From: Piezodorus guildinii | Taxonomy: Eukaryota > Arthropoda > Insecta > Hemiptera > Pentatomidae | Length of the DNA stretch: 64,000 bases | Assembly: GCA_023052935.1 (NCBI GenBank) | Contig: CM041292.1 | Span: 143,433,143 to 143,497,142 of the forward strand | Reading direction: 5' to 3' | In this document: one piece after another, positions 1-58,274 of the stretch | Layout: each line of letters opens with the position of its first letter | How positions within the stretch are numbered: the stretch's first letter is position 1 | The notes under the pieces: model-generated | Databases searched by the model: none | What the model was told of the DNA's origin: nothing | Seen by the model: the letters and a program-made list of their open reading frames with translations, nothing else | Made by a program: the position numbers and the translations under genes

Positions 1-1170
1 AGGCGCTCCAACTGATGCCCAAGAAAGCTCTAGTGTTCCTCACGACAATATACAATTACATACTTAGGACAGCTAAATTCCCAGTACAGTGGAAATATTC
101 AATCATAAAAATTATACACAAAAAAGATAAAGACATGTACAAACCCTCCTATTACAGGCCTATTAGTCTCCTTCCCAGTAAATAAACTTTTTGAAAAATT
201 AGTTTATAAAAGATTGGTTGACATACTGACTGAGCAAAAAATAATACCTGACCATCAATTCGGTTTTCTCATGTCATACTCAACGACACATCAATTACAC
301 AGAGTTACTGACTTCATTACAGGAGCACTAGAAAAAAAAGCAATACACAACTGGGGTATTTTTGGATGTTGCCCAAGTGTTTGATAAAGTCTGGCACGAA
401 GAGCTTCTTTTTAAGCTCAAGAACATACTACCTTACACATACTATCTTATTATACACTCTTTCCTCTTTGATAGATTTTTCTCTGTTCGGCAGGGCTCAG
501 AAATTTCTTCGAGCCAAATAATGTTTGGCAGGAGTACCGCAAGGATCGATACTTGCCCCTCTCCTATACATTTTATACACACATGACATACCAACTTACC
601 CCATCACATTGACTGCTACTTACACGGACGATATTGCAATTCTAACATCAAATGGCGATCCTATACTGGCCTCACTGACTACAAAATCACTTAATTCTAC
701 TACGAAATTGGTACAATCTTTGGAAAATTCGTTTAAATCACGACAAATCTAAACACTTGCCCAGCAATTTTTATCGACAGCAACCAAATTCCTCAGACCA
801 ATTCTGTACATTACCTAGGACTGACATTCAATCGAAGGATGACTTGGGGCCCACATGTCAAGATGAAAAGGCAGACTCAACCATCGACTGAAAGTACTAT
901 TCTCTCTTTTATCAAAATCATCAAAATTAAAAATTAGACAGAAACTGAATACATACACACACCTTCTTAAGCCAATATGGATTTACGCTTCACAGATTTT
1001 TGGTTCAGCAGAAAAGACTCACATACAAAAACTGCAATCATTTCAATCCAAAATTTCAAGACTGATAACGACAGCTCCTTAGTACGTATACCACAGAACC
1101 CTACATACGGACTTACAACAACCAACAGTTGACCAACATATACGAACACTCTATTCTCGTTTTCACAGTA
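1..1170 (+). mobile_element. Jockey-like LINE, reverse transcriptase to 3' end, decayed
   Basis: Broken frames together give a LINE reverse transcriptase: YYRPISLLPS, FEKLV, IPDHQFGF, LDVAQVFDKVWH (D of motif A), AGVPQGSILAPLLY and YTDDIAIL (catalytic box, normally YADD). The Jockey-type C-terminal thumb with HYLGLTFNRRMTW follows. The 5' end lies outside the window; frameshifts near 170, 360 and 525 make it a pseudogene. It lies in a KDM4 intron in sense orientation. Confidence 0.85.
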
Positions 1171-1440
1171 AACTTAACCCTGTCAGACTATTTAAATCAT
1201 AATTAAACCTACATGATAGTAAAGCCCATTATATTTTACTTGAAAATGGTGAGTTTAATCAAAATCGTTTGAGCCGTTTTTGAGAAAATCGTAAAAATTT
1301 GCATAATGCATGGTATTAAGGCGATTTAACTGAAAAAGTTGCTGTAACATCTCAGGCAGTCAGATACATTGTCCTAATTATGAAATTTCAGTTTTGTACG
1401 ACTTTTTGTTTTTTTCTTAGACTTAAAACACACACGCAAA
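1171..1440 (+). repeat. MITE-like repeat family, copy A
   Basis: Shares CCTGTCAGACTATTT and further blocks (TAAAGCCC, AATGCATGGTATTAA, GCTGTAACATCTCAGGC) with the copy at 26046-26450, and in reverse orientation with 44153-44644 and 53905-54260. It abuts the LINE at its left and a CA microsatellite at its right. Confidence 0.7.
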
Positions 1441-1446
1441 TGCATG

Positions 1447-1471
1447 TACACACACACCCACACACACACAC
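1447..1471. repeat. (CA)n microsatellite
   Basis: Imperfect run of CA dinucleotides interrupted by CCC. Confidence 0.9.
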
Positions 1472-1475
1472 TTCT

Positions 1476-1994
1476 CTGGGCTTCTTTCTCTCCTGCAAAA
1501 ATCCAGGTCCACTGTGAAATTTTTCCTCCCAGTCTCTTTGTGGATCTACTATGGTATAGAATAATGAGCTTGTTATTGAATGTGGCTCATACAATGCAGA
1601 TGTTCATGAGATTCAGTCAGTTCATGTTGCAGTTAAACCTTGGGGCTTATGGGCTATTAATTTAAAGTGGTTAGCACCACATTTTGTGCATTAAGAAGAA
1701 ACAATTTTCTTATAAGGTACTTTAAAATATGATCATTTTTAGGAATTCTAAGATTGTAGGTTATGTAGTATCTAAAGTAGTATTAGGTACACAATTTTTT
1801 TTTTCTTACTACACCTCCTCTAATATTTCTTTAATTAATAATCAAGTGTCAAGGTGAAGTAAGAATATCTTAAAGGTGGCATAACAAGGTCCTTGCTTAG
1901 TTTATATTTAAATAATTAAGAGTGGAGTGCAGTATTACCAATTTTTTCACAATTTATTTTATTATATATTTTAAAAATGTAAATTAATTTTTAG
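1476..1994 (+). other. Intron sequence, nothing recognised
   Basis: AT-rich sequence leading to the first exon acceptor. No coding or repeat signal was seen. Confidence 0.6.
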
Positions 1995-49467
<47,473 letters not shown>

Positions 49468-50360
49468 GCAGCAGCAGGTTTTGTAACTTTTTGTGGTTAC
49501 ATTGCATTGTCTTGTCTCCGCAAGTAAATAAAACTAATTTGAAGTCATTAAGTTTATATTTATAGAATGTTTTGACTAATGTTAATAAGAGAAGCACTGC
49601 ACTTATTTAATTGTAGGTACTTTTTCTTTTCTTATTATTTTAAGTGTTTGTAAATATGTTTATTGAGAAACTAAATCTTATCTGTTTCATAGTTAATGAA
49701 TATTCAAGCTAACCAATATGGTTGATATATGTCTATATGTACATGTATGTTTATATTATTAATATACATGTACCTACACACACATGCAACTTCTAAATAT
49801 ATATATTTATATGTATATAATTTTAAAACTTATTTGTTTTGTAAATATAGAAGCTTTTATGTAAACCTTTTGATTCCTTTCCTGTATTATTTCTTGTTTA
49901 CTATTATTATTTCTTTTTTTTTTTTTTTTTTTTTTTTGTGTAAATATTTATATATTGTATTTTTTGAAAAAAAAAACAAAACATAAAAACAAGCAAAAAA
50001 AAAACCAAACAATATATAATAAATATAGCCTAGTTAATTACCGCACCAGAACTTCTGCTGTATTTTCCTTTATTAGAGGCAATTATTTATATTTTAGTCC
50101 AACCAAGTTTGTTTTAAAAATTTATTTATTTGTTTAAATAAATGTATAATTTTTTATGTTTATTTTTTGTTTTCATTTAGAAGAAGAGATAGTGTAAATT
50201 TTATATGATTTAGATAACTGAGGATGTTATTTTAAAGTAAATTGTTTCAGTTTTATGTAGGTCTTACTTTAAGATACTTTATTGTATCCCTTTCTCGGAT
50301 GTAGTTTATGTGTATATTTTTTTAGAATGTTTATGTGATCGTTTGTAGAATAATAAATTA
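49468..50360 (+). other. Probable KDM4 3' UTR with several poly(A) signals
   Basis: AT-rich stretch without transposon similarity after the stop codon. AATAAA occurs at 49527-49532, 50018-50023, 50137-50142 and 50352-50357, suggesting alternative 3' ends. A T-run lies near 49914-49937. Transcript data would be needed to choose between the ends. Confidence 0.5.
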
Positions 50361-50774
50361 TCAAGTCCTTCATTCATGAGTTTTTATGAAAATGATAAAT
50401 ATTTGATTTTGTGGAAGTAATCATTGAATTGGATTTCACAAGTCTATAATATATAAATGTTAATAGGTTCATTACCTCACAACTATTTTGTCTGGAAGTA
50501 TGCACAATAAAGTAACATGACAATGCATGGACATTATAGGTATAAATATGAAGTATAAAAAAACTGAGCAGCATGTATATGTTATCCAGTGAAATAGTCT
50601 TGAGGGAACAAACCTTATATATATTGTATACTGAAAAATATATAGTCACATATTTTACTATGTAATTATTATATTATTTCAAGATTATATTTAGTTCTAA
50701 TTTATAAATTTTTATTATCTACTTTATAAATTAGTGCAAAGCGAATTTTTTAAGTACAAAGAAGTGTGTATAGG

Positions 50775-50779
<5 letters not shown>

Positions 50780-50818
<39 letters not shown>
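50780..50818. repeat. (AT)n microsatellite
   Basis: About 19 uninterrupted AT units, followed by interrupted ones to 50850. Confidence 0.92.
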
Positions 50819-50824
<6 letters not shown>

Positions 50825-50859
50825 CACACATATATACATATATATAAAATTATGTTTAG

Positions 50860-51488
50860 ATGTAATTATAGTACATTAAATGATTGTTTTATCATTCTTT
50901 ATCATACTTCAATTTTTTTCTTTAGAATAAAATCAAAGTTCTCTTATCTTTATTAGTAATGATTTTATTGTCTTAGATTTTCACTCGGAAATTAACACAG
51001 AATTGTAATGTAATAATAACAAAATATTTTTTTACTAGAATTATTTTGTGAAATCAAAGTTCAGGTCAGTTATATGGATCTATTTATAATAATGGTTTCT
51101 CTTAAATTGTTTTGACATCATAGATAAAATAGATTCGTTAGAATTTAATATTTTTTTTTTTATGAAAAGAAAATTGAAGAATTTAACAATAAAGTTAAAA
51201 AAAATGAAGAATTTTCATTGAATACAATCTCTCTTTGTGTTACTTTAAAAGTAAACATTCGCTTTTAAATTCCTTGTTTAACCATTAATAGTAATTCATT
51301 AAGTGGTTTTTGTTATCTATTCCTACCCAAATATATTTTATTACATACAATACAGAAGTTTTGATCTATGAATTAAAAGTGAAATTCCTTAATTAACAAC
51401 TTCTATTAATTTTTTTAAATTTTGTTATGTTTAATTATTATTATTTTGAGATTATATATCCCAAGATGTGCATATCAATCAGTTAAAA
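50860..51488. other. Intergenic sequence, nothing recognised
   Basis: AT-rich with no gene or repeat signal. Confidence 0.5.
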
Positions 51489-51502
51489 AAGGAAGTGTTT
51501 GA

Positions 51503-51787
51503 GGGATCACTTGTAGCTGGGTGGCTAGCGTAACAGCCTCCCATGCTAAAGGTCATGGGTTCAAACCCGCAGGTGGTCCTAGGATTTTTTAATGGGAGTA
51601 AAAAATCCTTAGTTACGCCGTCCTTCGGAGGGGACGTTAAAAGGTGGTCCCGAGCCTGTGCGATGTCAGGTACTCGTTAAAGATCCCTATCCTATTAAAA
51701 CCTGGATAGGCAAAATTTAGGACTCCCACTGTAGCATCGTCCGATTAGCCATAGTAGCATAAAGTGACGTTAAATAAATAAATAAAC
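51503..51787 (+). mobile_element. tRNA-derived SINE, copy 4, with intact promoter and 14-bp target duplication
   Basis: The 5' part is tRNA-like: A box TAGCTGGGTGG at 51514-51524 and B box GGTTCAAACCC at 51558-51568, an internal RNA polymerase III promoter. A body of about 200 bp follows, ending in a (AAAT)n-like tail. AAGGAAGTGTTTGA is repeated exactly at 51489-51502 and 51788-51801. SINEs rely on a partner LINE for copying; which one is not evident here. Confidence 0.93.
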
Positions 51788-51801
51788 AAGGAAGTGTTTG
51801 A

Positions 51802-52300
51802 CTATTCATATTTGTACTTGCTACAAAATATTTAATTTATTGATTTCTGCTGTGTTTAAATTTAACAATGTATCTTTTATGGATTTTTGGTTTATATTTG
51901 TTATAAAAGGTTTTCATTGGTTGTGATTTGTTTTTATAAATGAAATAAGAGTTATAATTAAACGTAGCTAGCCTAGTAACAGAAAATAAAATAAAGGGTC
52001 ACATTATTAAAATATCAGATATATCTATATAAAAAATATTATGCCAACATTTATATCATTTTTAGCGTACAAATATGATTAAAAATCAGGATTTTTCTTT
52101 ACTGAAGATATGTTATACAATAAAAATTCATCACAGATTTAAAAGGTTCATTTACCAACTTTCGACAAAGGTAAGAATAACAAAGTTTAGTTAATTTGTT
52201 TCTAAGTAGCTAACAATTCTTTAAATAGGCATAAATTAAATTTCATTTATTTAAAAAATTAAAGTTAAGTGAGAATGGTTGACTGTGTGTGTATAAATGG
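51802..52300. other. Intergenic sequence, nothing recognised
   Basis: AT-rich with no gene or repeat signal. Confidence 0.5.
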
Positions 52301-52516
52301 GAGAAGTTATTAGGGTGTAGGCAAATGAACACACAATTATGCATAAACTTAATTTAATGGTACCGACGTTTTGGCTTAAATTATAGGCCTTCTTCAGGGC
52401 AATTAAAGGAGACTTCGCCCTGAAGAAGGCCTATAATTAGGCTGAAACGTCGACACCATTAAATTAAGTTGATGCTTAATTCTGTGTTCATTTGACTGCA
52501 CCCTCAACTAACTTCT
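52301..52516. repeat. Foldback: 100-bp inverted repeat with 16-bp loop
   Basis: The left arm 52301-52400 and right arm 52417-52516 are inverted copies (GAGAAGTTA... and ...TAACTTCTC), about 85-90% identical by eye, strongest in the 20 bp next to the loop (TATAGGCCTTCTTCAGGGC). The loop is AATTAAAGGAGACTTC. Each arm carries a hammerhead-like core. Confidence 0.9.
52417..52453 (+). ncRNA. Hammerhead-ribozyme-like core 2
   Basis: The right arm reads CTGAAGA (52420-52426), a hairpin (AGGCCTA/TAGGCT with one bulged G, loop TAAT-type), GAAAC (52444-52448) and GTCGAC. This fits CUGANGA - stem II - GAAA. In the left arm the GAAA box reads CAAAA, so only the right arm keeps the consensus. Stems I and III are not resolved. 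Confidence 0.5.
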
Positions 52517-53059
52517 CTCTTAAAAAATTAAAACTTATACCTTTAAGATTTTGACATTTTCTTAACTTCAAGATTTTGGGGCCTTGAATTAGTCATATCA
52601 TACAGTATTCAACATCAAAACCTTTTTTGTTGACAATAAACTCTTTGATTATTGTCCTAAATATTTTCATATTGATCATTCATATACTCCTTTACATATA
52701 CTATAAGAAAAAACAATACCCTATGTACCTTAAATTAAAAACCTAATAGTTTGTTTGATGGGCTAGTAAATCGGATATAACTAACCACATCATCAAATTA
52801 ATTAGCAGGTTGGTAAAAGTTTTAAGACTGCAAGAAATGCATTAACCTAATATGTGTGGTACAAATCAGTTTTTAAAAGTAATTCTAGAGATTACTTTAT
52901 TGTAATTGGACTCTTATGATTACTCCTGAGAGTCTGATTAGGTAGTCAATCATGCCTCCTGGCTCCTGGACTATTACCATTTCTGTCTTATATAGTATGC
53001 CTTCTTAGAAATGCAAAATTATTCAGTACTCTGAATTTGAAATCAGCTTACTAGTATTT

Positions 53060-53445
53060 TGAAGAAAGTAAGAGACAGCATTCACGGTACCTGGCCCTGG
53101 GCTGTTCCAATTTAGCATAAAGCCTTTTGGCTTCTAAAATGCACTGACAACTTGGCAAATACTGATTGACCATCTGTTAGGGCCTGAGTTGGAACCATAT
53201 GTCTTTGTTTATTTGGACAATATTGTTGCAATGACACCAGATTTACTCTTGCAATGCAGGCCTCACTCAGAATCGACAGAAATGCAATTCATTTGAGCTA
53301 AGATACATGGTAGACAGGAATGAGTCCAGAGTAGACCTGGAGAAGGTTGCTAGCATTCTCAACTATCTTCCTCTAAAGACAATATGCAGAAAGTAAATTC
53401 CAGAATTTGCCTAGAAATGGATGACAGTGTATAGGAAAAATATGG
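53060..53445 (+). mobile_element. Ty3/gypsy reverse transcriptase fragment
   Basis: Plus-strand pieces give IKPFGF and NALTTWQILIDHLLGPELEP (gypsy MPFGLxNAPATFQ), then YVFVYLDNIVAMTPD, where the catalytic YLDD has become YLDN, and RYMVDRNESRVDLEKVASIL, the RT thumb. Stops and a deletion break it. It is unrelated in position to the minus-strand gypsy relic at 17270. Confidence 0.78.
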
Positions 53446-53904
53446 TAAGTTTTTCATTTCCCTGTTGTTACCTATACATGAAATACAAACAATAGTAGGA
53501 AAATGACCAACTCTCGCAAAGAAAAAGTTTTATGGTTTAGTTCGAAAACGAAAAATTTCACATTTAAGACAACTGTATTCCTGATATGTCATAAGGAGTT
53601 TCTCACCAAAATCTAAGAACTGAAATTGCCACTTTTCATTTTGTAATGAACTCACCATATTGATCTAAATTAAATTGGGTTTTGTCGCATGGTTTATTCT
53701 TATTGAAAAAGGGCTTTAAATCCAAATTGTATTTTTCCAAAATTTATTTTTCTCAAGTGCTTTTAATTTTATTGATTAGAAATGTTCGTTATTTAGCATT
53801 ATTATTATTTATTTAGCATGCATAAAAACTGAATAATTATGAAGTATGATAGACTTTGATAACGAACTGATGCAAAAAACAGTATAAATATCTATCCAGA
53901 TTAT

Positions 53905-54260
53905 TTTTTTACTCTCACTTACCTATAAACGAAATTTATTGTAAGGAAAAGTATTGATATCGTGAAAATTTTCCAATTCGAGTTTTCACCGGAAATACAC
54001 GTTTTAGAGTTGCTTGAATTCAAATTACCAAGTCGCACGAAAAGGTCTGTGTGTGCATGGGTCGGTCTATCTCAAAAAAACGATAATTTGTATAAAATTT
54101 AAATTTCATATTTTCGGAGCGTATATTTCTTTCATGTTACAGAAACTTTAAAAAAAAAAACCGGCACGCCAAAAGAGCCACTTTATTACATGCATTATGC
54201 ACCTGTTTACGATGTTCTGTAAAACGGCTCTAACAATTTTTTAATTCGCCATACCAATGC
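53905..54260 (-). repeat. MITE-like repeat family, copy D
   Basis: Starts ACTCTCACTTACCTATAAAC, like the left end of copy C, then TTTTCACCGGAAATACACGT and AAGAGCCACTTTATTACATG, as in the reversed interiors of B and C. The other end is missing. Confidence 0.7.
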
Positions 54261-54494
54261 AACATTATAAATAAAAAAAGCTTTATTGACATGTTTTTAA
54301 CAGACAAAAGCCTCTCCCTTATGGGAGATAACATATGGTGCAAAATATTTACAATAAATAAAATAAAACTATTGATGATTTTTAACATAAAATAAACCTT
54401 TAAAAAACAGAAATATAAGAACAACCACTATTACTATTTTCTAAATTTTTATAGGTGGAATAATCAGGAATCAGTCATTTTTGAAATTTTTTAA

Positions 54495-54545
54495 TTTTGC
54501 CAACGTTTCGGATCAAGCTTGTGAGCCATCATCAGGGCTACAAAC
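54495..54545 (-). ncRNA. Hammerhead-ribozyme-like core 3
   Basis: Minus strand reads CCCTGATGA (core CTGATGA at 54535-54529), then TGGCTCACAAGCTTGATCC, able to pair GGCUC with GAUCC apart from one mismatch, then GAAAC (54509-54505) and GTTGGC. It has the same layout as core 1, including the extra U after CTGATGA. Confidence 0.5.
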
Positions 54546-54732
54546 ATCAGAACAAAAGAGATACATATTAATGTGATAATGAAAAAATTTTTTTGAATGT
54601 TGTGACAATGATAACATTTGAAATAAAACAGAAAATATACCAACATACTTAAATATTATAGATACAAATAATGACAGTATGATGAACAATGTGATGATGA
54701 TAAGCATAAAAACAAAACTTTAGACTTTGATA

Positions 54733-54746
54733 TAGAAGTAAAAAAA

Positions 54747-54778
<32 letters not shown>

Positions 54779-54795
54779 ATTATATATATATATAA
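54733..54795. repeat. Poly(A) followed by (AT)n
   Basis: About 25 A, then AT units to about 54795. Confidence 0.85.
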
Positions 54796-54944
54796 ACGTG
54801 CCATGTCCAAGCATAAACATAGGTAGTATGGGGAGGGGTTTGTGTAAAAACCCTGAAGGTTTTCCCCTCTAAATATAAATACTACAGCTTATCTTTGTTT
54901 TAAAAAAGTTTTACAAAATTATACAATGGTGTAATTTTGTATAT

Positions 54945-56400
54945 AATATTTAATGTGATTTTGTATGGTATTTGTTATTTGTTACCACCGCCTGCTCCTC
55001 TTCCTGGTTAGCATAGATGGGGTTTAATATTCTCTCCGTTATATTGCAGAAGAGCTTATACAGGCATTGGGTGAGGGAAATGGGCCGATAGTTTTCTATA
55101 TATTTTTTTTGTATAGATTTATCAGTTTGATTTTCTTCCAATCACAGGGAACTTACTGTTTTGTCAATATCCTGTCAAACAGTAGAGTCAATGGCCCAAA
55201 CAGTGCTTCCTCCCTCCTGATAATCAATTCATTTGAAATACGATCAGAGCCAGTTGCTTTTTTCATCTTCATTTTGCCAATGGCTTTCCATGGAGAGGTC
55301 TGACGAATCTGTACTTGCTGGGATACATAATGATTGTTGTCTTCCAGTACTAAGATTCCTGCTTCGGGGTTTTCGTGAAGTTTTTCATAAAATCTTGTTA
55401 TCTTTTTTACTACTTCAGCTCGTTGGGTAACATTTTTTTCGCCTGGCGATTGTATTGTACCTATGTAAGATTTCCTTCGAACTCCCAATATTATCCTCAT
55501 TTCCTTCGTTGACCCAGTACTTTCTAGGCATTCCGTAATAATATTTTTCATTGCCTGGAAGAATTTCATTACTACTTTTTTCATTTTCCTCAAATTAGTT
55601 AGACCTCATACTCTCAAAATGTTGACCATTTGATTCACATTTTCTTGTATATTCTTTTAAACTTTGGGAATTATTGTCTAGTTTTGCATTTCCTTTCGGG
55701 TTTTTCTTATTTCTTTGAAAACTATTTTTTTTTTCTTTACCTCATCAGATGATCGTTCTTCACTCCTATTCCTTTCCACAGTAAAATTTTGACGGTTTAG
55801 AAGTTCTTCTAAATTGAATATCTGCCCGTCCATGATTAATTTATAATGTCTCATCGTTGCTTTGTGGTTTTATCTTTTAGCTTCTTTTAAATATTTAAAT
55901 GATTGTTCTCATATTATTTTAGTTGATGGCGAATAATCTTTGATAGTATTATTTTGCAGATGTGCAGATGATTTTAATATGTTTCTATGCCTCGTGATCA
56001 TATTTTTAGCTATAACGGAATTTAATATTACATATTAGTATAGGACTTTTTTCTTTACTGTAGTTGGTTTTGCCGAAAAAATCTATATACATCATTTGGG
56101 ACAGGAGATTCATTTCCTTCAAAATATTTTCTATTTCATTCAAAATGTTTTTTTCTTCTTTCTTTATTCAAAAAAAGTTTTTCCTTTAATCTACATATTA
56201 ATATCTTATATTTACGTTTTCTCTATCACTTTTAATTTTAGATAATTCTATCTCATCTTTTAAACTAGATATATCCTCCTTAACTGTTTTAAATCTTCTT
56301 TAATAGTTTCTTTTTAATTTCCTTAATTGAAATTCTAATTGATCTAATTTGTTTAATTTTAGTAAAATTTCATCTAATTTTTGTTCCATTTTAATGAATT
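54945..56400 (-). mobile_element. Antisense LINE: N-terminal coiled coil to start of RT, decayed
   Basis: Begins at 56392 with MEQKLDEILLKLNKLDQLEF, a Leu-rich coiled coil like N-termini of some insect LINE proteins. It continues as a charged linker (55780-55900) to GEKNVTQRAEVVKKITRFYE and GKMKMKKATGSDRISNELII (55153-55593) and then IENYRPISLTQCLYKLFCNI with ITERILNPI (54950-55141), RT motifs 0-2. It stops before motif A. No endonuclease was recognised between coiled coil and RT. Confidence 0.7.
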
Positions 56401-56430
56401 GTTAATTTAAATAGCAATCTTATTGTAAAC

Positions 56431-56640
56431 ATAATCTATACTTATATTATAAAGCTAGAGAGTTTGTTTGTTTATTTGAACGCGCTAATCTCAGAAACTA
56501 CTGGTTCAAATTGAAAAATTCTTTTTGTGTTGGATAGTCCATTTATTGAGGAAGGCTATAGGCTATATAACATCACGCTGCGACCAATAGGACCGAAGAA
56601 TCAGTCGGAAATCTGGGGAAAAACAGAGAAAATTGACCTT
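56431..56640 (+). repeat. Interspersed-repeat-like block
   Basis: TATATTATAAAGCTAGAGAG, then TTGAAAAATTCTTTTTGTGT and GGAAGGCTATAGGCTATATA. This layout is common at the edge of insect interspersed repeats, often with Helitron-type elements; the family is from memory and not verified. Confidence 0.35.
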
Positions 56641-56870
56641 GCATCCCAATGATTCCAAATGATTTACCTTTTAATTTTAAAATAATTCAATTTCCCGTTA
56701 AGTTATTTTTTGCCGTAACAATTAATTAATCACATGGGCAAGCATTTAAACACCATGAATCAGGAGGCTAATGTTTATTTATATGCCTTTAATCCTCATG
56801 GAATTAACTATGTTTACACACTGATTTCCTCTTTATTAAGGATCAGTAGTGTAGTTTATTGCAAGCCAAC

Positions 56871-57783
56871 ATGAGTGACGATTCAGTTCATTTTCGGCAT
56901 AGTATGCTGTTCTTTTTTTAAAAAGGGAAAAACGTAGCCCAAACTGCAAGAAAGATTCGTTCCGTGTATGGCAGCGATTCAATTGCTGATAGCACGGTTC
57001 AGAAGTGGTTTTCGCGGTTTAGATTGGGAGATTTCAATTTGGAAGACCAACCCCGGGCTGGCCGGAGTTTAACTCTTGAAATCGAGGATATTACTGTTCG
57101 TGAGATAGCTGCGGAGTTAAGAGCCTGCAAATCGACCGTTTTTGATCATATAAAGAAGGCCGGGTACGTCTGTCGTCACGACGTTTGGATTCCCCATGAG
57201 CTCAGTGAAAGGATTTTATGTTGTGATTTGCTGCTGAAAAAAAAATGTGGAGGATCCACTTTTAAAACGAGTTGTTACTGGTGACGAAAAATGGATTCTC
57301 TACATCAACACCGGCCAAAAAAAATCTTGGAGGCTGCCTGGAACGAAGGCCGGCTTTTGGTGGGATAGGAAGGGACCCATACATTTTGAGCTCCTTCTAC
57401 AAAACCACCAAACTATAAATACGGACTTTTACTATAAATACGGACTCAGTTAGATCGATTGATGGCAGCAATTGAAGAGAAACAGCCAGAGTTGGCGAGT
57501 CGGAAAGGAGTGCTATTCCACCAAGACAACACTGGGTCCCATGTATCTTTAACTCGGCAAAAGTTATTAAGCTTCAGGTGGGAGGTTTTACCCGCCGTAC
57601 TTTTCTGACATTGCTCCTTCGGATTTCCATCTTTTCCGTTCTCTCGAAAATTTTCTACAGGGGAAATCCTACTCTTCAGAAGATGACGTTCAGAACGGAC
57701 CTTTTACTTTTCTTCAGGAGGAAGGACAGTGATTTTTGGAAAAAAGGGATAATGGATCTTTCAAGGCGTTGGAGGATTATGTA
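56871..57783 (+). pseudogene. mariner transposase, frameshifted
   Basis: Start ATG at 56871. Pieces: GKNVAQTARKIRSVYGSDSI and WFSRFRLGDFNLEDQPRAGR (first HTH), ITVREIAAELRACKSTVFDH (second HTH), WIPHELSER, VVTGDEKWILYINTG (first Asp), GVLFHQDNTGSHVS (second Asp) and FSDIAPSDFHLFRSLENFLQ (third Asp, D34D spacing). At least three frameshifts near 56920, 57245 and 57690. Closest to mariners with the PHELS motif. The Copia insertion at 57844 follows immediately, so the right end may have been split off. Confidence 0.82.
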
Positions 57784-57843
57784 ACACTCTTGATGGCTAA
57801 TCCTATTAACTGAACTGCACTGTTTCCTTCTTTATATATCTTC

Positions 57844-58041
57844 TATTAAAGTTATAGAGTATTAGGCAGTGGAATAAAAGAACCTTGTACTAGACAGCTT
57901 GTTTATTACTGCTATATATACAAACAACATGGCGCAGGGGACGCTACCAACTGGACTGTTCTGTTTGTTGTTGGGCTGCTGTACACCTAGGTGGAAGTTC
58001 AGTGCCACAACTATCTTTACATATACAATCGATATTTAACA
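57844..58041 (-). repeat. Copia 3' LTR
   Basis: 198 bp, TATTAAAG to TTTAACA; on the minus strand it begins TGTTAAA and should end TTAACA. Confidence 0.95.
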
Positions 58042-58107
58042 CACCCCCTCAATTGAATGTTTTCAAATATATACATACACAAGTAAATATTCAATTGTAT
58101 CTCACAT

Positions 58108-58240
58108 ACAAAACAAGTAAAAATATTATTCTACTACAAAATTCTACACCACAAAACAAGTAAAAATATTATTCTATTACAAAATTCTACACAACAAAAC
58201 AAGTAAAAATATTATACTATTACAAAATTCTATATAACAA
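58108..58240. repeat. Three 43-bp tandem repeats in the Copia 3' noncoding region
   Basis: Units start at 58108, 58151 and 58194 with ACAAAACAAGTAAAAATATT and differ by a few bases. They lie between the RNase H stop and the polypurine tract. Confidence 0.9.
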
Positions 58241-58274
58241 TTTTAGCACAATATATATAAATGACATTAATATA

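Noticed and set aside
49729..50137. Plus-strand ORFs rich in Tyr, Phe and Lys
   Set aside because: Translation of AT-rich 3' UTR and homopolymer runs.
51503..51580. A functional tRNA gene (A and B boxes, tRNA-like head)
   Set aside because: The same sequence occurs in four places with a long shared non-tRNA body, and this copy is flanked by a target duplication, so it is a SINE.
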